From Helichrysum umbraculigerum (taxonomy: Eukaryota > Streptophyta > Magnoliopsida > Asterales > Asteraceae): a stretch of 64,000 nucleotides of DNA. Within the stretch, counting starts at the first letter, position 1, and every line of letters begins with the position of its first letter. This document shows, one piece after another, positions 10,434-21,937 of this stretch. Location of the stretch: the NCBI GenBank assembly GCA_949592205.1, contig CATIUR010000003.1, positions 165,467,759 through 165,531,758 of the forward strand, given 5' to 3'. Under the pieces are notes generated by a model, which was not told where the DNA came from, made no database searches, and worked only from the letters and a program-made list of their open reading frames with translations. The translations under genes were made by a program, and so were the position numbers.

Positions 10434-13220
10434 ATGGCAGCTGATAAAGAGGATATTAGAGGTCTAAGAGAAATGATTAAACAAAGTAATGACATAGGTT
10501 CAAGTAATAAACCTCCATTATTTACTGCGGACATGGATTATGTATACTGGAGAGACCGAGTTGAACAATACATTGATTTTCATTGTCCAGAATTATGGGG
10601 ACCATTACGCGAACGTTATGTACCTCCATTAGCTGAAGGAGAATACCGTAATATTCGTCCTGCTAAGACCTATAAAGCGATGTCTCCCGAGGAGAAGAAA
10701 GATTTTGATACTGAAAGAAAATCTTTTTCAATGATTAAAATGTGTCTAACTAAGGATGTTCTTTGGCTTTTCAGAACTCATGAAACAGCCTTTGATTTAT
10801 GGAAGGCAATTGAAACTCGTTGTGGAGGAAACGATAAGTACAAGGAAGCCAAGCTTGAACTGATTTAGAAACAGTACGATATCTTTGACATCCTTCCAAA
10901 TGAAGACACGACTTCGTTATTCACTAGGTACTCACGGTTAGTTGGTGAGTTGTTTGAAGGGGGTTATACTTTTCCTTCAATTGAAGTAAATAAGAAGCTA
11001 CTGGATGTGTTGCCAAGTTCTTGGGATGTTAAAGTTCAATTTTTAAAGGAAAATGAAGAACTTGCAAACATGTCGTTGGATACGCTGATCGGGGATCTTC
11101 AAGCTCACGCGATGGAGATTAAGAAGAAAGAAACTAGGTCTGGTGCTGCTGTTCAGAATCCTAGTGTGTATGGTGTTCAGATCAACTCTGGGAAGACTTA
11201 TGGATCTGGAGTCGCTTTTGTAACAAATACAAATGCTTCATCGACTTCTTCTTCTTCCGATGGGATTCATTCTGTTTTCATGACTGGACCTTCTTCAAAT
11301 CAACAACAGGTTCAGGTCTCACCTGCTATTCAGGAACAAGCTACAATTTATACAGCTTTCTTAAGCTCATACAAGGATTTGGTTACTCAACCAAATCTTA
11401 CTTTGGAGCTGACTAAGGAAGACTATGCTCAGCTTGATGAAGATGATCTGGAACAAATGGATTTAACTTGGAATGTGGCGATGATCACCCGAAGAATTCA
11501 AAAGTTCTTGCAGAGGACAGGGCGTAAAAGCTTGGAAGGTGATGGAAAGACTGGCTTCGGATTTGACAAGAGTAAGGTCCGATGTTACAATTGTCAAAAT
11601 TTGGGTCACTTCGCCAGGGAGTGCGAGAAACCCAAAATGCCAGCATCGGGATTCACAACACCATCTACTCCTCCAAAGGCCAAAGAAATGGAAGTTTCTA
11701 AGAAAGGGCTTGCTGATAATGCCCTGATTGCCTTTGAGCCTACAAGTCAAGATTGGATGCCAGTCTCCCAGCATTACCAACAGTGTTTGATGGCTCACAT
11801 CGTGAATGAGGTACCTGATGAACCATTAAATTGTATCTCATGTATTAAGTTAACTGAATCACTAAAGGCATTTCAGAACGAAACTGTAGAGTTGAAGAAA
11901 AAGAATGAAAAACTAACCGAGTCAAATAATTTCTTAAAAGCTAATGAGAAACTTTATGAAAAACATCTTGAGGCTCATCGGTTAGATACTCAGAAATATA
12001 AATCTAAGGTTTTTAGTCAAGAAGATGCCATTAAAAGCTATCTTGTTGAAATTGAATTACTAAATAAAGAACTTACAGATTTAAAAGCTGAGTATGAGAA
12101 TTATAAGAGTAAAATCTTAGGTTCAAATTCCTCAACGGTCGTTTTTAATGAAATTCTTAGCAAGCATGGTACTAAAGGGAAGAAGAATGAGGGATTGGGA
12201 TACAACTCAGTCCCTCCTCCTACTACTCACTGTCCCCTGCCTGTTAAGGAAGGCTTTGAAGAGATTCCAGTTGATTGGTCCAAGCTTTATGGTTTAAAAG
12301 CTAAAGATGCTAAAGAGACCAAACATAACAAACCGGCAAAGGAGAAAACCAAGCGGCCAGAGTACCCCTTGCCAACGTTTGTTAAGTCTGTGCATGAATC
12401 TCCTGTTAGTGTTGAGGAGAGTGTTGAGTTAAAGAATGAATCTCCTGTTATTATTCAGGAGATTGTTGAGATTGAAGACATTACGGATCAGGAGTATCCT
12501 GAGGTTAAGAAGGTTGTGGTTAAACCTGAAAAAGTGATTTCAAAGATTGAGCCTGAAATTAAGGTTCAACCAAATAAGGGAAAAGCCAAGGTTTTTAATT
12601 CGAAACAACAAACTTTACAGTCACCTGTAAAGATTTTGCAAAATAAAATAGTAAATGAAAGAGTTTCGTATGATAAACCTTCAACTTCAACCTCTCAACC
12701 AAAACAAACACTTTCTAAAACATGTACGCATTGTTCATGTTCTAGAAATGTTTCTCCACCTCCTATGGTAATTCCTCAGCCTCAACCGTTTGTTGAGACT
12801 CGTTCTTGTTTCTACTGCAAGAAACAAGGACATTTAATTCGTGAATGTCCAAAGCTGTCAAATCAGCGATATGGGAGAGAGATGCCTAGGACATCTGTTT
12901 ACAGAAATTCTTTTTCAAAATCTCCACCTAGGCGTTACTCTACCTCTCCCAAGCCTATTTTGAAGCCTGTTTTGAAACCAAGTAATGTTGAGCAAAAACC
13001 TTTGCCAATTCAAAAGCCCAACATTACTTCTAATATCAATTCCGAATCTTCAAAAGTTTGGAAACTTAAAGAGTCTGATGTTGACTCTTCAGTCGTCAAC
13101 AATAACACATCAGATAAAAATTCTTATTTGTTTAAAGATAAAATCCTATCTGACGTGATTATTGTTGATGACCACGGTCGACCTAAGTCTGTAAAGGCTT
13201 GGGTCACCGTTTCTCACTAA
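10434..13220 (+). CDS. gag: Element B Gag with premature stop at codon 145
   Basis: A 929-codon frame from ATG 10434 to TAA 13218-13220, collinear with A Gag. A TAG at 10866-10868 interrupts it; reading continues in the same frame on both sides (ELI | KQYDIF). It has the N-terminal capsid-like region with YVYWRDRVEQYIDFHCPELW, zinc knuckle 1 (CYNCQNLGHFARECEKP) near residue 382, a charged coiled coil around residues 475-560, and zinc knuckle 2 (CFYCKKQGHLIRECPKL) near residue 790. The C-terminal end KAWVTVSH lies inside the candidate gag/pol intron. The element cannot make full-length Gag unless the stop is read through, so it probably depends on other copies or is dead. Confidence 0.9.
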
Positions 13221-13243
13221 TCTCCTTCGTTTGTGTGTTGCAG
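13191..13243 (+). other. Candidate 53-nt GT-AG intron at the B gag/pol junction
   Basis: GTAAAG starts at 13191 at a gag codon boundary. CACTAATC (13215-13222) looks like a branch site and contains the gag stop TAA. A pyrimidine-rich stretch and TTGCAG end at 13243. Position 13244 is a codon boundary of the pol frame. The pol frame is open only from 13187, has no ATG near its start, and I see no X-XXY-YYZ slippery site in the 34-nt gag/pol overlap. Confidence 0.55.
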
Positions 13244-16200
13244 CAGTCAGAACGTGTTAAAGATAGTGAATGGTATTTGGATAGCGGCTGCTCGCGACAT
13301 ATGACAGGCGATGTATCTCTTCTTGTGGATATTAAACCATACGCAGGAGGATATGTTGCTTTTGCTGGAGATACTGGGGGAACTATTTCTGGAAGAGGAA
13401 CGCTCACTAACGGCAATGTTAATTTTGAAAATGTGAACTACGTGGAACAGCTTACGCACAACTTGCTAAGTGTTTCACAGGTCTGTGATAAAGATTATAC
13501 CACTGCGTTCACAAAGACAGAGTGTGTGATACTGAAGCCTGGGTATGTCATTCCAGAAGAATGGGTGTTACTGAGAGCACCAAGAAAGAATGACACATAC
13601 ATTTTGAACATGAGAACTGTTGAGACCTCGAACGAATATACGTGTCTCTTGTCTAAGGCTTCTGAAAAGGAATCACTGCTTTGGCACAGACGAATGGGAC
13701 ATATTCATTTCCGAAAAATGAATTTCTTGACTAAAAATGACCTAGTGCTAGGAGTTCCGAAACAGTCATTTGCTTTAAAGGATGACTGTATCTCCTGCCA
13801 AAAAGGAAAGCTACGTAAGAAGTCCCATAAGTCTAAGCAGGTGAATTCCATAAATGCTCCATTGGAACTACTGCATATGGATCTTTTTGGTCCAGTCTCT
13901 ACAAAGAGCATTGGTGGTCGGTCTTACTGCTTGGTAGTTACTGATGACTACTCAAGGTTTTTGTGGGTTTATTTTTTGACCACAAAAGGGGAAACTCCTG
14001 AAATTTTGGTGTATTTGTTGGACAAGTTGGCAAATCTGTGCAACTTGAAGGTGAAAAGGATACGAAGCGATAATGGAACTGAATTCAAGAACTCAACTCT
14101 CGAATTGTTTTGTGCTACAAGAGGTATTGAGCATCAATTTAGTGCTCCGAGGACTCCACAACAGAATGGAGTTGCAGAAAGAAAGAACAGGACAATCATC
14201 GAGACAGCTCGGACTATGTTAGCTGACTCCAAGTTACCAATTATCTTCTGGGCTGAGGCAGTTAATACTGCCTGTTATGTTCTCAACAGAGTACTCACGG
14301 TTAAGAAAAGGAACAAAACGTGTTATGAACTTTTCAATAACCGTAAGCCAAATCTGCAGTTCCTAGAACCATTTGGGTGTCCATGTCTGATCATGATAAC
14401 AAAAGATAAGGTTTCTAAGTTTGATGATAAAGCTGTTGAAGGGATTTTTCTTGGATATGCAGTCAACTCTCCGAACAAAAGAGTCTTTAACAAATCATCG
14501 AATCAGATAGAGGAGCATTTTGAAGTGAAATGTTTAAGGTATACGGAACCTCCTCAAGGAACAGGTCCGGATTGGTTTTTCAACTATGGAAACCTCTTCA
14601 ACTCTTTTAATATTCCGGAAGAAGATGAAACGGAAGAATTGGTTTCTATACTTCATGAGCTTGATCTTTCTCAAGATACACCTGTTACTAATAAACCATC
14701 CGACCCATCTCCCAATGCAACACCCGCACCTCCACCAACTAATCCTACACCTCCACAACCTACACCTACACCATCACAACCAAAACCCACACAACCTCAA
14801 ACCACTACCAAATCACCACCATTTACACCATCTCCTACTCCATCATCTTCGGCTGCTCCTTCTAAAACAGTTTATAACTACACAAAGGAGCTTCCATATG
14901 ATCCAAACATGCCTCCTTTAGAGGAACCTCTAGAAGAAGATGAAATGGAGGAAACAATGGCCTACTCTCACTTATTTTCTCATGAAGATGAAGTAGAAGA
15001 AGAAGAGTTAGCCTCTCCTGAGTCTGCTGCTACTCCTGAAACTGAGGGAGATTTGAACAATCTGGGTGTGGATCTTGTGCCAGGTGCCATACCAGAAACT
15101 CGTATACATAAGGATCACCCCATTGATAATATCATTGGTGATCCTCATGCATCTGTTCAAACACGACAGCAAGCAAAGCAGACTTCAGCTCAGCAACTTT
15201 TGGGACTTATAGCTCATATCGATTCATGTCATTTGTCTCAAATTGAACCTAAAAAGGTTGAACAAGCCTTAAAGGATCCATCTTGGGTCGAGGCTCATCT
15301 TGGGTCGAGGCTATGCAGGAGGAACTACAGCAAATAAACAAGATGAATGTTTGGGAAATTGTTCCTCTACCCAAGGGTGCTCACTTGACGGGTACTCGTT
15401 GGGTTTTCCGTAACAAAATGGATGATCGTGGGGCTGTTATTCGAAATAAAGCCCGTCTAGTAGTTCAAGGATATAGTCAATTAGAAGGTATTGACTATGA
15501 TGAAGTTTTCGCTCCTGTTGCTCGTTTGGAATCTATTCGGATTTTTCTAGCCTATGCTTCATTTAAAGGATTCCGCGTGTATCAACTTGATGTGAAGTGT
15601 GCCTTTCTATATGGAGATGTCGACGCAGTGATTTATGTGTGTCAACCTCCTGGTTTTGAAGACCCAAAGCATCCTAATCATGTTTGCAAGCTGAAGAAAG
15701 CTTTGTATGGTCTTCATCAATCTCCTCGACTTTGGTATGAGCGACTTGCCAAGTACTTGCTGAAGAATGGTTTTGACAGAGGACAGATTGATAGCACGCT
15801 TTTCATCAAACGGGAAGGAGCGGATTTGTTACTTGTGCAGGTCTATGTGGACGACATAATCTTTGGATCAACTAATGATCAGTTGTGCAAGGATTTTGAA
15901 AGACTGATGAAATCTGAGTTTGAAATGAGTGCTATGGGGGAACTTACGTTCTTTCTGGGACTACAGGTTGAGCAATCTGACAATGGAATTTATATCCACC
16001 AGTCAAAATATGTCACTGACATGTTAAAGCGATATGAATTGCTCAACTGTAAACACTAAGGCACTCCAATTGAAGCAAGACACAATCTTGGACCTAATGA
16101 GGATGATGAAGATTGCAAGGAGAAAGACTATCGCTCAATGATAGGCTCTCTCATGTACCTGACTGCCTCAAGACCAGATATAGTGTTTGCTGTTTCTCTC

Positions 16201-16797
16201 TGCTCACGATTTCAAGCAAATCCGAAGGTGTCTCATATGAAGCCAGTAAAACGTATTTTTGGATATCTCGCTTTTAGGCCATCTCTGGGTCTATGGTATT
16301 CAAACGAGAAAAACTTCGAGTTAACTGCCTATTCGGATTCGGATCTTGGTGGCTGCAAGATAGATATGAAGTCAACTACTGGAGGATGTCAGTTCCTTGG
16401 ATCGCGCTTAGTTTCTTGGCAGTGCAAAAAGCAGACTGCGGTTGCTATTTCCACAGCTGAAGCCGAGTATGTTGCTGCTGCAAGTTGCTGTTCTCAAGTT
16501 CTCTGGATTCAGCATCAGCTGCGTGATTACGGGTTCAATCTCTCTATGACTCCTATTTATATAGATAATACAGCTGCTATATCTATAACTCACAATCCCG
16601 TACAGCACTCTAAGACCAAACATATCGAACTTAGGTTCCACTTCATACGGGATTGCTTTGAGAAACACCTTATAGATGTCGTACATATAAAGACCCTTAA
16701 GCAGTGTGCGGACCTTTTCACAAAAGCCTTTTTGCGATCACTTTTTATTGAACTGGTCAATCTGATAGGTTTAAGGTTCTTTCAGTCAAAGAAATGA
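13244..16797 (+). pseudogene. pol: Element B Pol polyprotein (PR-IN-RT-RNase H), disrupted
   Basis: Collinear with A Pol: protease YLDSGCSRHMTGD, integrase zinc region (WHRRMGH ... CISCQKGK), integrase core (HMDLFG, RSDNGTEF, QQNGVAERKN), RT with YVDD near 15846, and RNase H with YSDSDLGG and STAEAEYVAA. The first frame runs to 15337. A 17-nt insertion that nearly repeats the preceding 17 nt (15281-15297 and 15298-15314) shifts the frame; the correct frame resumes from about 15283-15316. A TAA at 16057-16059 then interrupts it before RNase H, and the frame continues to TGA 16795-16797. A proline/threonine-rich linker (about 14690-14870) separates integrase and RT. There are two independent breaks, so Pol is not functional. 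Confidence 0.88.
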
Positions 16798-16828
16798 TTT
16801 GTGACTTGGATTTTTAAGTTTTTAAATT

Positions 16829-16834
<6 letters not shown>

Positions 16835-16858
<24 letters not shown>
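16835..16858 (+). repeat. Poly(A) tract after B pol
   Basis: 24 consecutive A, 38 nt after the pol stop, at the position where A has 43 and C has 12. Confidence 0.9.
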
Positions 16859-16859
<1 letters not shown>

Positions 16860-17065
16860 CGCAACAGCCACTCTTTATACTCTTTAGTATTAAAGAAAAC
16901 GCAAGGTTGCTACATTTTTAAAATAGACGTTGAAGTTGTGTCTGTAAACAACTTGGGATATGATAGTACATCGGGTGACATGCACAAAATGGAATTTTAA
17001 GATTTATCTTGGATGTGTCAGTAGGTTTATCTGACACACTTAAAACAGTTTTTATCTAAATTATC

Positions 17066-17790
17066 TTCATCATACGATGTATTGGTAGGCATGGTACACA
17101 CCGGTCTCTGAGATATTAAGAAGTCATTTAAATACATGTCTATGATCATGTGGTAAACACCTTGTGATGTACGACGCTAAGTCTTAATTCCTTAGCATAG
17201 CTTGACATACTTCTATTTTTGGATCGTATATCTGAGATCTTTTGGGGGAGTATGCTGATTGTTTCCTCTGTTGTACGTAAGTGCAGACCTGGTCTCAATT
17301 CAGCTTACTCTTAAAACTAAGCAAACGTGAGTCAAAGTACTTGCAACGTCTTAAATTTAAGGTACTAAACAAGGTCGCCACTCAATTTTGGTTTGACTGC
17401 GTTTGGTTTTGCTTATACCTGAATCAAGTTATGTTGCTCTGTTGTACGCAAGTACAGACCTGTCACCGCTGGCTTGATTCTTAAAATTGATTCTCTTATA
17501 TTCTTTCTAAATTTAGAAACTATGTTCATGTCTAAGTTATAGGGGTATATCTATGGTGGGGACCACGGAGAAATATTCATATTAACAATAAAATGTTAAC
17601 TCACAGACATGGATGTAACGTGTTTAGGTGGACAAATAATACTAATAATCGTTTTGAAATAATTTTTATAACAGGTGTTTTAAATGTGCCACGTAAATTT
17701 AAAGTGGACAAATATACTGATGATCGAAATAACACTTACTATTCCTAATAAATGCATGTTATTCCGATATGATCCCTAATCAGACAACTC
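17066..17790 (+). ncRNA. Conserved twin-hairpin module of element B (non-coding)
   Basis: Landmarks in order: GATGTATTGGTAGGCA (17076-17091); hairpin 1 at 17249-17309 (AGTATGCTGATTG pairing with CAATTCAGCTTACT around CTCTGTTGTACGTAAGTGCAG); hairpin 2 at 17421-17480 (GAATCAAG pairing with CTTGATTC around CTCTGTTGTACGCAAGTACAG); AATATTCATATTAACAATAA (17570-17589); GTGGACAAAT near 17630 and 17704; ATATGATCCCTAA near 17767. No coherent ORF. It matches the modules of A, C and D in order and spacing. Probably a cis-acting structured part of the genomic RNA. Confidence 0.65.
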
Positions 17791-18000
17791 AACTCCGTTA
17801 CCAAAAATAGAGTGTTAGTATTTTTATTTTGTTCATTTTTTACTTTTTGTAAAATTAAAGAAAATACCAAAAAGATTTTTTAGTTTTATGCTTTATTTTT
17901 ATTCTGAGTTATTTTTCCAAAGTCACGAGTTATTTGGAAATTATTTGCTAAAATAACGAGTAAACGGTTTGAAAAATTCAAAAATTGATCAAAATTGTTT

Positions 18001-18790
18001 TATGCGACGTCCCATTCTACGTCGCCTGCGACGTCCCAGTCTACGTCGCATCTAGGGTTAGACTATATAAAGTCTCAACTGCGACGTAACACGTCACACT
18101 ATTCACTATTCACGTGCGACGTAACCTGCGACGTACCAGTGGCGATTTGCGACGTAGCAATTTTCGAGCATTTTTCGTGATTTGTAGCCGTTTTCATTCC
18201 GATTCACTTACGTACTTTTGATCTACTCGTTATTCCGCACACTTAGGTACCGATTTTACCATTTTTTCACCGTGTATATTACGTTTAATTGCTATATATG
18301 TGATACGGGTTAAAAGGGTTTCGGTTTTGGGTTAAATTCGATGGTTAATTGGATGTTGTAACTATTATAACTTATGTTTTCGTGATTACCATCGTTAGCC
18401 GCACCTTGTAGTGCGTTTGATTTTGAAAACCCCTAAAATCGAAGGTTAGGGTTTCTGGGTTGGGGACGCCTGTTCGTCAGTGCGACGTACGCTGCGACGT
18501 CGTAGCCTACGTCGCTTTAATTAATTATTATTAATTTCCTACGTCGCCCTTCCCTATGTCGCTTTCACTGCGACGTCCGATGCGACGTACCACTCTACGT
18601 CGCTATTTTAATAAAGTGATTAAATTCACAATAAATTGCAAAATGCGACGTCCCTCTTGACGTCGCTCGAATTTTCTGCGACGTCAAGCCTTACGTCGCT
18701 TTTCAATTTATTCTGATTTTAGGCGACGTACAGTTCTACGTCGCTCTGTGTTTATGCGACGTAAGTGGCTACGTCGCTAGTTCCAGGGAA
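18001..18790 (+). repeat. GCGACGT motif array before B ORF3
   Basis: Two clusters (18001-18150 and 18480-18780) of GCGACGT and ACGTCGC, the same word as in B's leader and LTR. Between them is AT-rich DNA with no gene. A TTCTAATC branch-like motif (about 18822) and a pyrimidine tract lead into the TTTTTGCAG acceptor ending at 18865. Confidence 0.8.
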
Positions 18791-18867
18791 TTTGAAAAAG
18801 TTTGTAAAAATGTAACATTATTTTTCTAATCTTTTTCGAGTTGCAATCTGTTTCTGTTTTTGCAGAT

Positions 18868-21531
18868 ATGGCTTTGATTTTTGAAGCTCGTCATAATACG
18901 GCTGCTTACCTTACTGACACTTCTGATAAAGCTGCACCGTATCGTCAGATGATCGCGTTTTTGAGACGTTCAAGGGTATTCCACGCCATTTCCGATAACA
19001 CTATGGCGTTTGGAAATCTGATCAATCCTTTTTGGAGAAATGCAACTGTCGTTACTGAAAACGACGTTAGACGATTGGTCTCTACCGTTCTGGGTACGGA
19101 GATCACTATTACAGAACAGAGCATTCGGGAACTTTTACAGCTGAATGATCAACCGGATATGCCTATCGGTTTTGATCATATTTTTGTTTCTGGAGCTATG
19201 CAACGGATAGGATATCCCGGGATTCCCTCTGATCAGTATAGAAAAGCGAATCTCACACGCGTCTGGAGATATTTGATGCATGTGATCATTGTTTGCTTGG
19301 GGAATCGGAAAGGTGGAACGGATGGGATGAGCAGAAGTCTGGCTTCTGCTATGTTAGCATTGGTATACAACAAGCCGTTCAACTTCTCGGGATTTATCTT
19401 CAAGGCTATGGTTGATAATGCAAATGCCGGGGATCAGAAATGGATTTTATATCCGAGATTTGTACAGTTGCACATCAATCGTCATCATCCGGAACTTCAG
19501 GCACAGGGTGATATCGATCAGCCGCTCAAGATTTCCCCGATGATGAGTCGGATTTTCACTATTTGTGCAGGGTATGAGAAAGGGGTCGAGGCACCAAGGG
19601 ATGTTCCCTTATTCGGTGCTATTGTGGATGAAAATTATGTACCGCCTCCAGATCCTCAGTATATGGATATTCCAGTACCTCAGCAGCAGCAGCAACCGCT
19701 TGTGAACGTTCTAGTTCAACCTGCGGGGGAGAATGTAGATGCTCTATTGGAGAACATCGAGCAGTTCGGGCATGTGGATTCGGACAATCCAGCATCTCAC
19801 GACACGGTCGAGAGTTCTGATTCCGAAGAACCGGCCAATGTAGGTCCTCAGGATGGGGGTCCGATGCCTGAGCATTCGGATGGTACTGTTCCGCATCCCT
19901 CTGAGATGGAACGTATCAGGCTTTCCGATTCATTCAGATATCTAAGAATTCAGCGTCGGATCCGGGCAGGACGCAAGTATGTACCTCCAAGGGATACTGG
20001 GAAACGTACACGAGACGGTGATGATTCTGCTGATGAAACTTATCGTCCTCGTCGTCGTGTTCGTCGCTCTTCGTCAACACGAGCTCCAGTCAATCCACAG
20101 CTGCAACCTGATTTTCAGATTCAACCGACTCCAGCTTTCATGCAAAAGATTATGGAAGATATGCAGCAGATGAAACAAAAGCTGGAGGCTCAGGACGAGA
20201 AGATTGCTGAACAAGCTGCGTTGATCGAGGTTCAATCTAAGGAGCTTGAGGATACGAAGCTTAGGGATAATGTTTTGGAAGGCAGGTTACTTGCCTCGGG
20301 GGAGTATGGGTCTGGGATACCCACTTTAGAGTCAAGTGAACCTGCGTCTGTAAATCCCAACCCTGTAATTGAAAATGTTAATGAAAATATTTCTCTTTTG
20401 GATTATTTCTGTGTTGATGATATTCCAGGGCAACCGAGACCGCTGGCAGTTGATTACTCATTCGCTGACTTATCATTTATTCAGAGGATGGCCAGTGGAG
20501 TTGGCTCTGAGGAAGAAACAGAGAATGTTTTTGAGATGAATGAGGATATTTCGATTGAAGAAGAGCAGTTGAATGCAGATGAAACGTATGATGATGCACA
20601 ATCTGGGGAAGCTTATGATGGTGCACCAATTATTGAATCTGATTCAAGTGAAGACGAGAGTCCTGATAAAGCTCAACATGGAGAATCAAGTTCTTCTGCA
20701 ACTCCAGCTTCAGAGACACAGGCACCGGACTCAGCAGCGAAGAAATTAACTGCTGAAGAAAAGAGAGAGAGAAACAAGAAATGGTGGCCTAAGGGACGAA
20801 ATCCAGTTCCTATTCCAGTTAAATGTCAAGTGTACCGGGTTAGTAGAAATTATACCGGTGTTATTAAAAGCTGGAAGTGTCAGAGGAATCTGTTTATGAT
20901 TAAGAGAGAAGATGGAGTTCAGTACTTCAGAATGCATTTTGATAGATTGAGCACGTTGCCAAAAGGAGAGATTAATCGATTAGCTCAGCTTAAATTGATT
21001 AATCCTTTCGAGAATGATTATGCTGAGTTCATTCAGAGAAATTTACGTCGGGAAGTGTTATCGAAGACATATTCGAAATTGAAACCGACGTTGGGAACTC
21101 GGTATACGTTGAAAAAGAAGATTGATCCAGTCACCAGGAAGCCTTTGGTTAAAGTTCACTATTCGCCTGCTAACTGTTTGACTGAGATACCTCTGGAATC
21201 AGTTCCTTATTATTTTCTGAGAAGGCTTGTAAAATGGGAACTTGATCCACAGACTGGTGAAGCGGTTATTACTTTCGTTCCAGATTCTGAACCGTGGCCA
21301 GAAGTTGGAGGTATATGGAATTTGAAGCAAGCAACGTTTAGACTGTATGATCCGATGAGTTTGATTAATTTTCATGAAAAAGATTTAAGGAAACTCTATG
21401 ATAATCGGATTCGTGTTGGTCAGAAGAATGAATTCAACAGACGTTTAGCACAGCAGTTTTACAATGTTGTTACTGTTTGCGTAGCTAATGGAATTCATGC
21501 CGACGGCCAGTTTCCTGCGGGCTGGGTTTAA
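18868..21531 (+). CDS. Element B ORF3 protein (887 aa, single exon)
   Basis: Intact ORF from ATG 18868, two bases after a splice-acceptor-like TTTTTGCAG, to TAA 21529-21531. The ORF can extend to 18841 only through non-ATG codons. The N-terminal domain (about residues 10-230) has the blocks FLRRSRVFHAI, LVYNKPFNFSGFIF and LYPRFVQLHINRHHPEL, shared with C ORF3 exon 1 and A ORF3. A basic stretch (RPRRRVRRSS, about residues 400-410), a coiled coil (about 425-470) and acidic linkers follow. The C-terminal domain (about 640-887) starts near KWWPKGRNPVPIPV and matches C ORF3 exon 6 (REDGVQYF against RYDGVQYF). No signal peptide or membrane helix is seen, so a true envelope is unlikely. The function is unknown to me; the basic and coiled-coil parts fit a nucleic-acid-associated or structural protein. 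Confidence 0.85.
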   Translation: MALIFEARHNTAAYLTDTSDKAAPYRQMIAFLRRSRVFHAISDNTMAFGNLINPFWRNATVVTENDVRRLVSTVLGTEITITEQSIRELLQLNDQPDMPIGFDHIFVSGAMQRIGYPGIPSDQYRKANLTRVWRYLMHVIIVCLGNRKGGTDGMSRSLASAMLALVYNKPFNFSGFIFKAMVDNANAGDQKWILYPRFVQLHINRHHPELQAQGDIDQPLKISPMMSRIFTICAGYEKGVEAPRDVPLFGAIVDENYVPPPDPQYMDIPVPQQQQQPLVNVLVQPAGENVDALLENIEQFGHVDSDNPASHDTVESSDSEEPANVGPQDGGPMPEHSDGTVPHPSEMERIRLSDSFRYLRIQRRIRAGRKYVPPRDTGKRTRDGDDSADETYRPRRRVRRSSSTRAPVNPQLQPDFQIQPTPAFMQKIMEDMQQMKQKLEAQDEKIAEQAALIEVQSKELEDTKLRDNVLEGRLLASGEYGSGIPTLESSEPASVNPNPVIENVNENISLLDYFCVDDIPGQPRPLAVDYSFADLSFIQRMASGVGSEEETENVFEMNEDISIEEEQLNADETYDDAQSGEAYDGAPIIESDSSEDESPDKAQHGESSSSATPASETQAPDSAAKKLTAEEKRERNKKWWPKGRNPVPIPVKCQVYRVSRNYTGVIKSWKCQRNLFMIKREDGVQYFRMHFDRLSTLPKGEINRLAQLKLINPFENDYAEFIQRNLRREVLSKTYSKLKPTLGTRYTLKKKIDPVTRKPLVKVHYSPANCLTEIPLESVPYYFLRRLVKWELDPQTGEAVITFVPDSEPWPEVGGIWNLKQATFRLYDPMSLINFHEKDLRKLYDNRIRVGQKNEFNRRLAQQFYNVVTVCVANGIHADGQFPAGWV

Positions 21532-21558
21532 AGAAGATTTTTGAAGACCAAGCTGAAG

Positions 21559-21571
21559 ACACGGGGGAGTT
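21559..21571 (+). other. Polypurine tract of element B
   Basis: CACGGGGGAGTT immediately before the 3' LTR start TGTTAGTAC. C has AAGGGGGAG at the same place. Confidence 0.75.
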
Positions 21572-21932
21572 TGTTAGTACATGTTTAGTGTCTGTCAGTT
21601 GGTCTAGCTCGTAGTTTGTAATTAGAATTAGTGTTCCTGACTCCTGCGACGTAGCGTGCAACGTCGCAGGTGCGACGTCAGGTTTTGGGCCTGCGACGTA
21701 GTCTACGTCGCATGGGCTTGGGCCTGCGACGTAGCGTGCGACGTCGCAGGTGCCAGATTTTGTATAAATTCGTTTTGTGTTTTCTGTTTTAGGGTTGACG
21801 AAACCCTAAACGCAATTAGTCGAAATCTCTGTAATCTGACCGATTATAATACAATATAATACGTTTCGTTTGATATTCATTGCGTATTGATTGTTCGTGT
21901 GTTTAGTGTATAACTTAATCGTTGATTCCGCA
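21572..21932 (+). repeat. 3' LTR of element B
   Basis: Starts TGTTAGTACATG after the PPT. It has GCGACGT/ACGTCGC copies (21645-21750), TATAAAT at 21763-21769 and the inverted repeat TTTAGGGTT-gacg-AAACCCTAAA at about 21789-21810. The similarity to A's LTR runs to GATTCCGC near 21930. The right end at CA 21931-21932 is inferred; A's LTR continues about 50 bp beyond the equivalent point, so this LTR may be short or truncated. Confidence 0.65.
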
Positions 21933-21937
21933 AACGA

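Larger units (their letters stand above)
10045..21932 (+). mobile_element. Element B: SIRE-type Ty1/copia retrotransposon (5' part separated by insertion of A)
   Basis: Leader remnant, gag (10434-13220), pol (13244-16797), poly(A), conserved module, motif-rich spacer, ORF3 (18868-21531), PPT and 3' LTR (21572 to about 21932). The 5' LTR and PBS are not present; they should lie left of element A, which is inserted in the leader. Coding breaks are a stop in gag (10866), a 17-nt duplication in pol (about 15281-15314) and a stop in pol (16057). B is inserted at the start of the gag of element E. Its right end is placed at CA 21931-21932 by inference; five following bases AACGA could be the target duplication but the partner is outside the window. 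Confidence 0.85.

Noticed and set aside
13187..13220. Gag-pol -1 frameshift site
   Set aside because: No slippery heptamer in the overlap, and the pol frame relative to gag differs between B (+2) and C (+1); the GT-AG segment explains both.
16800..16860. Processed host mRNA (retrogene) ending in poly(A)
   Set aside because: The run is at the same internal place in three complete elements, with element sequence continuing on both sides.
18868..21531. ORF3 as a retroviral-type envelope
   Set aside because: No signal peptide, transmembrane helix or furin-like site seen; the env-like label would rest on position only.
21656..21859. ORF in B 3' LTR
   Set aside because: Created by GCGACGT repeats in LTR sequence.
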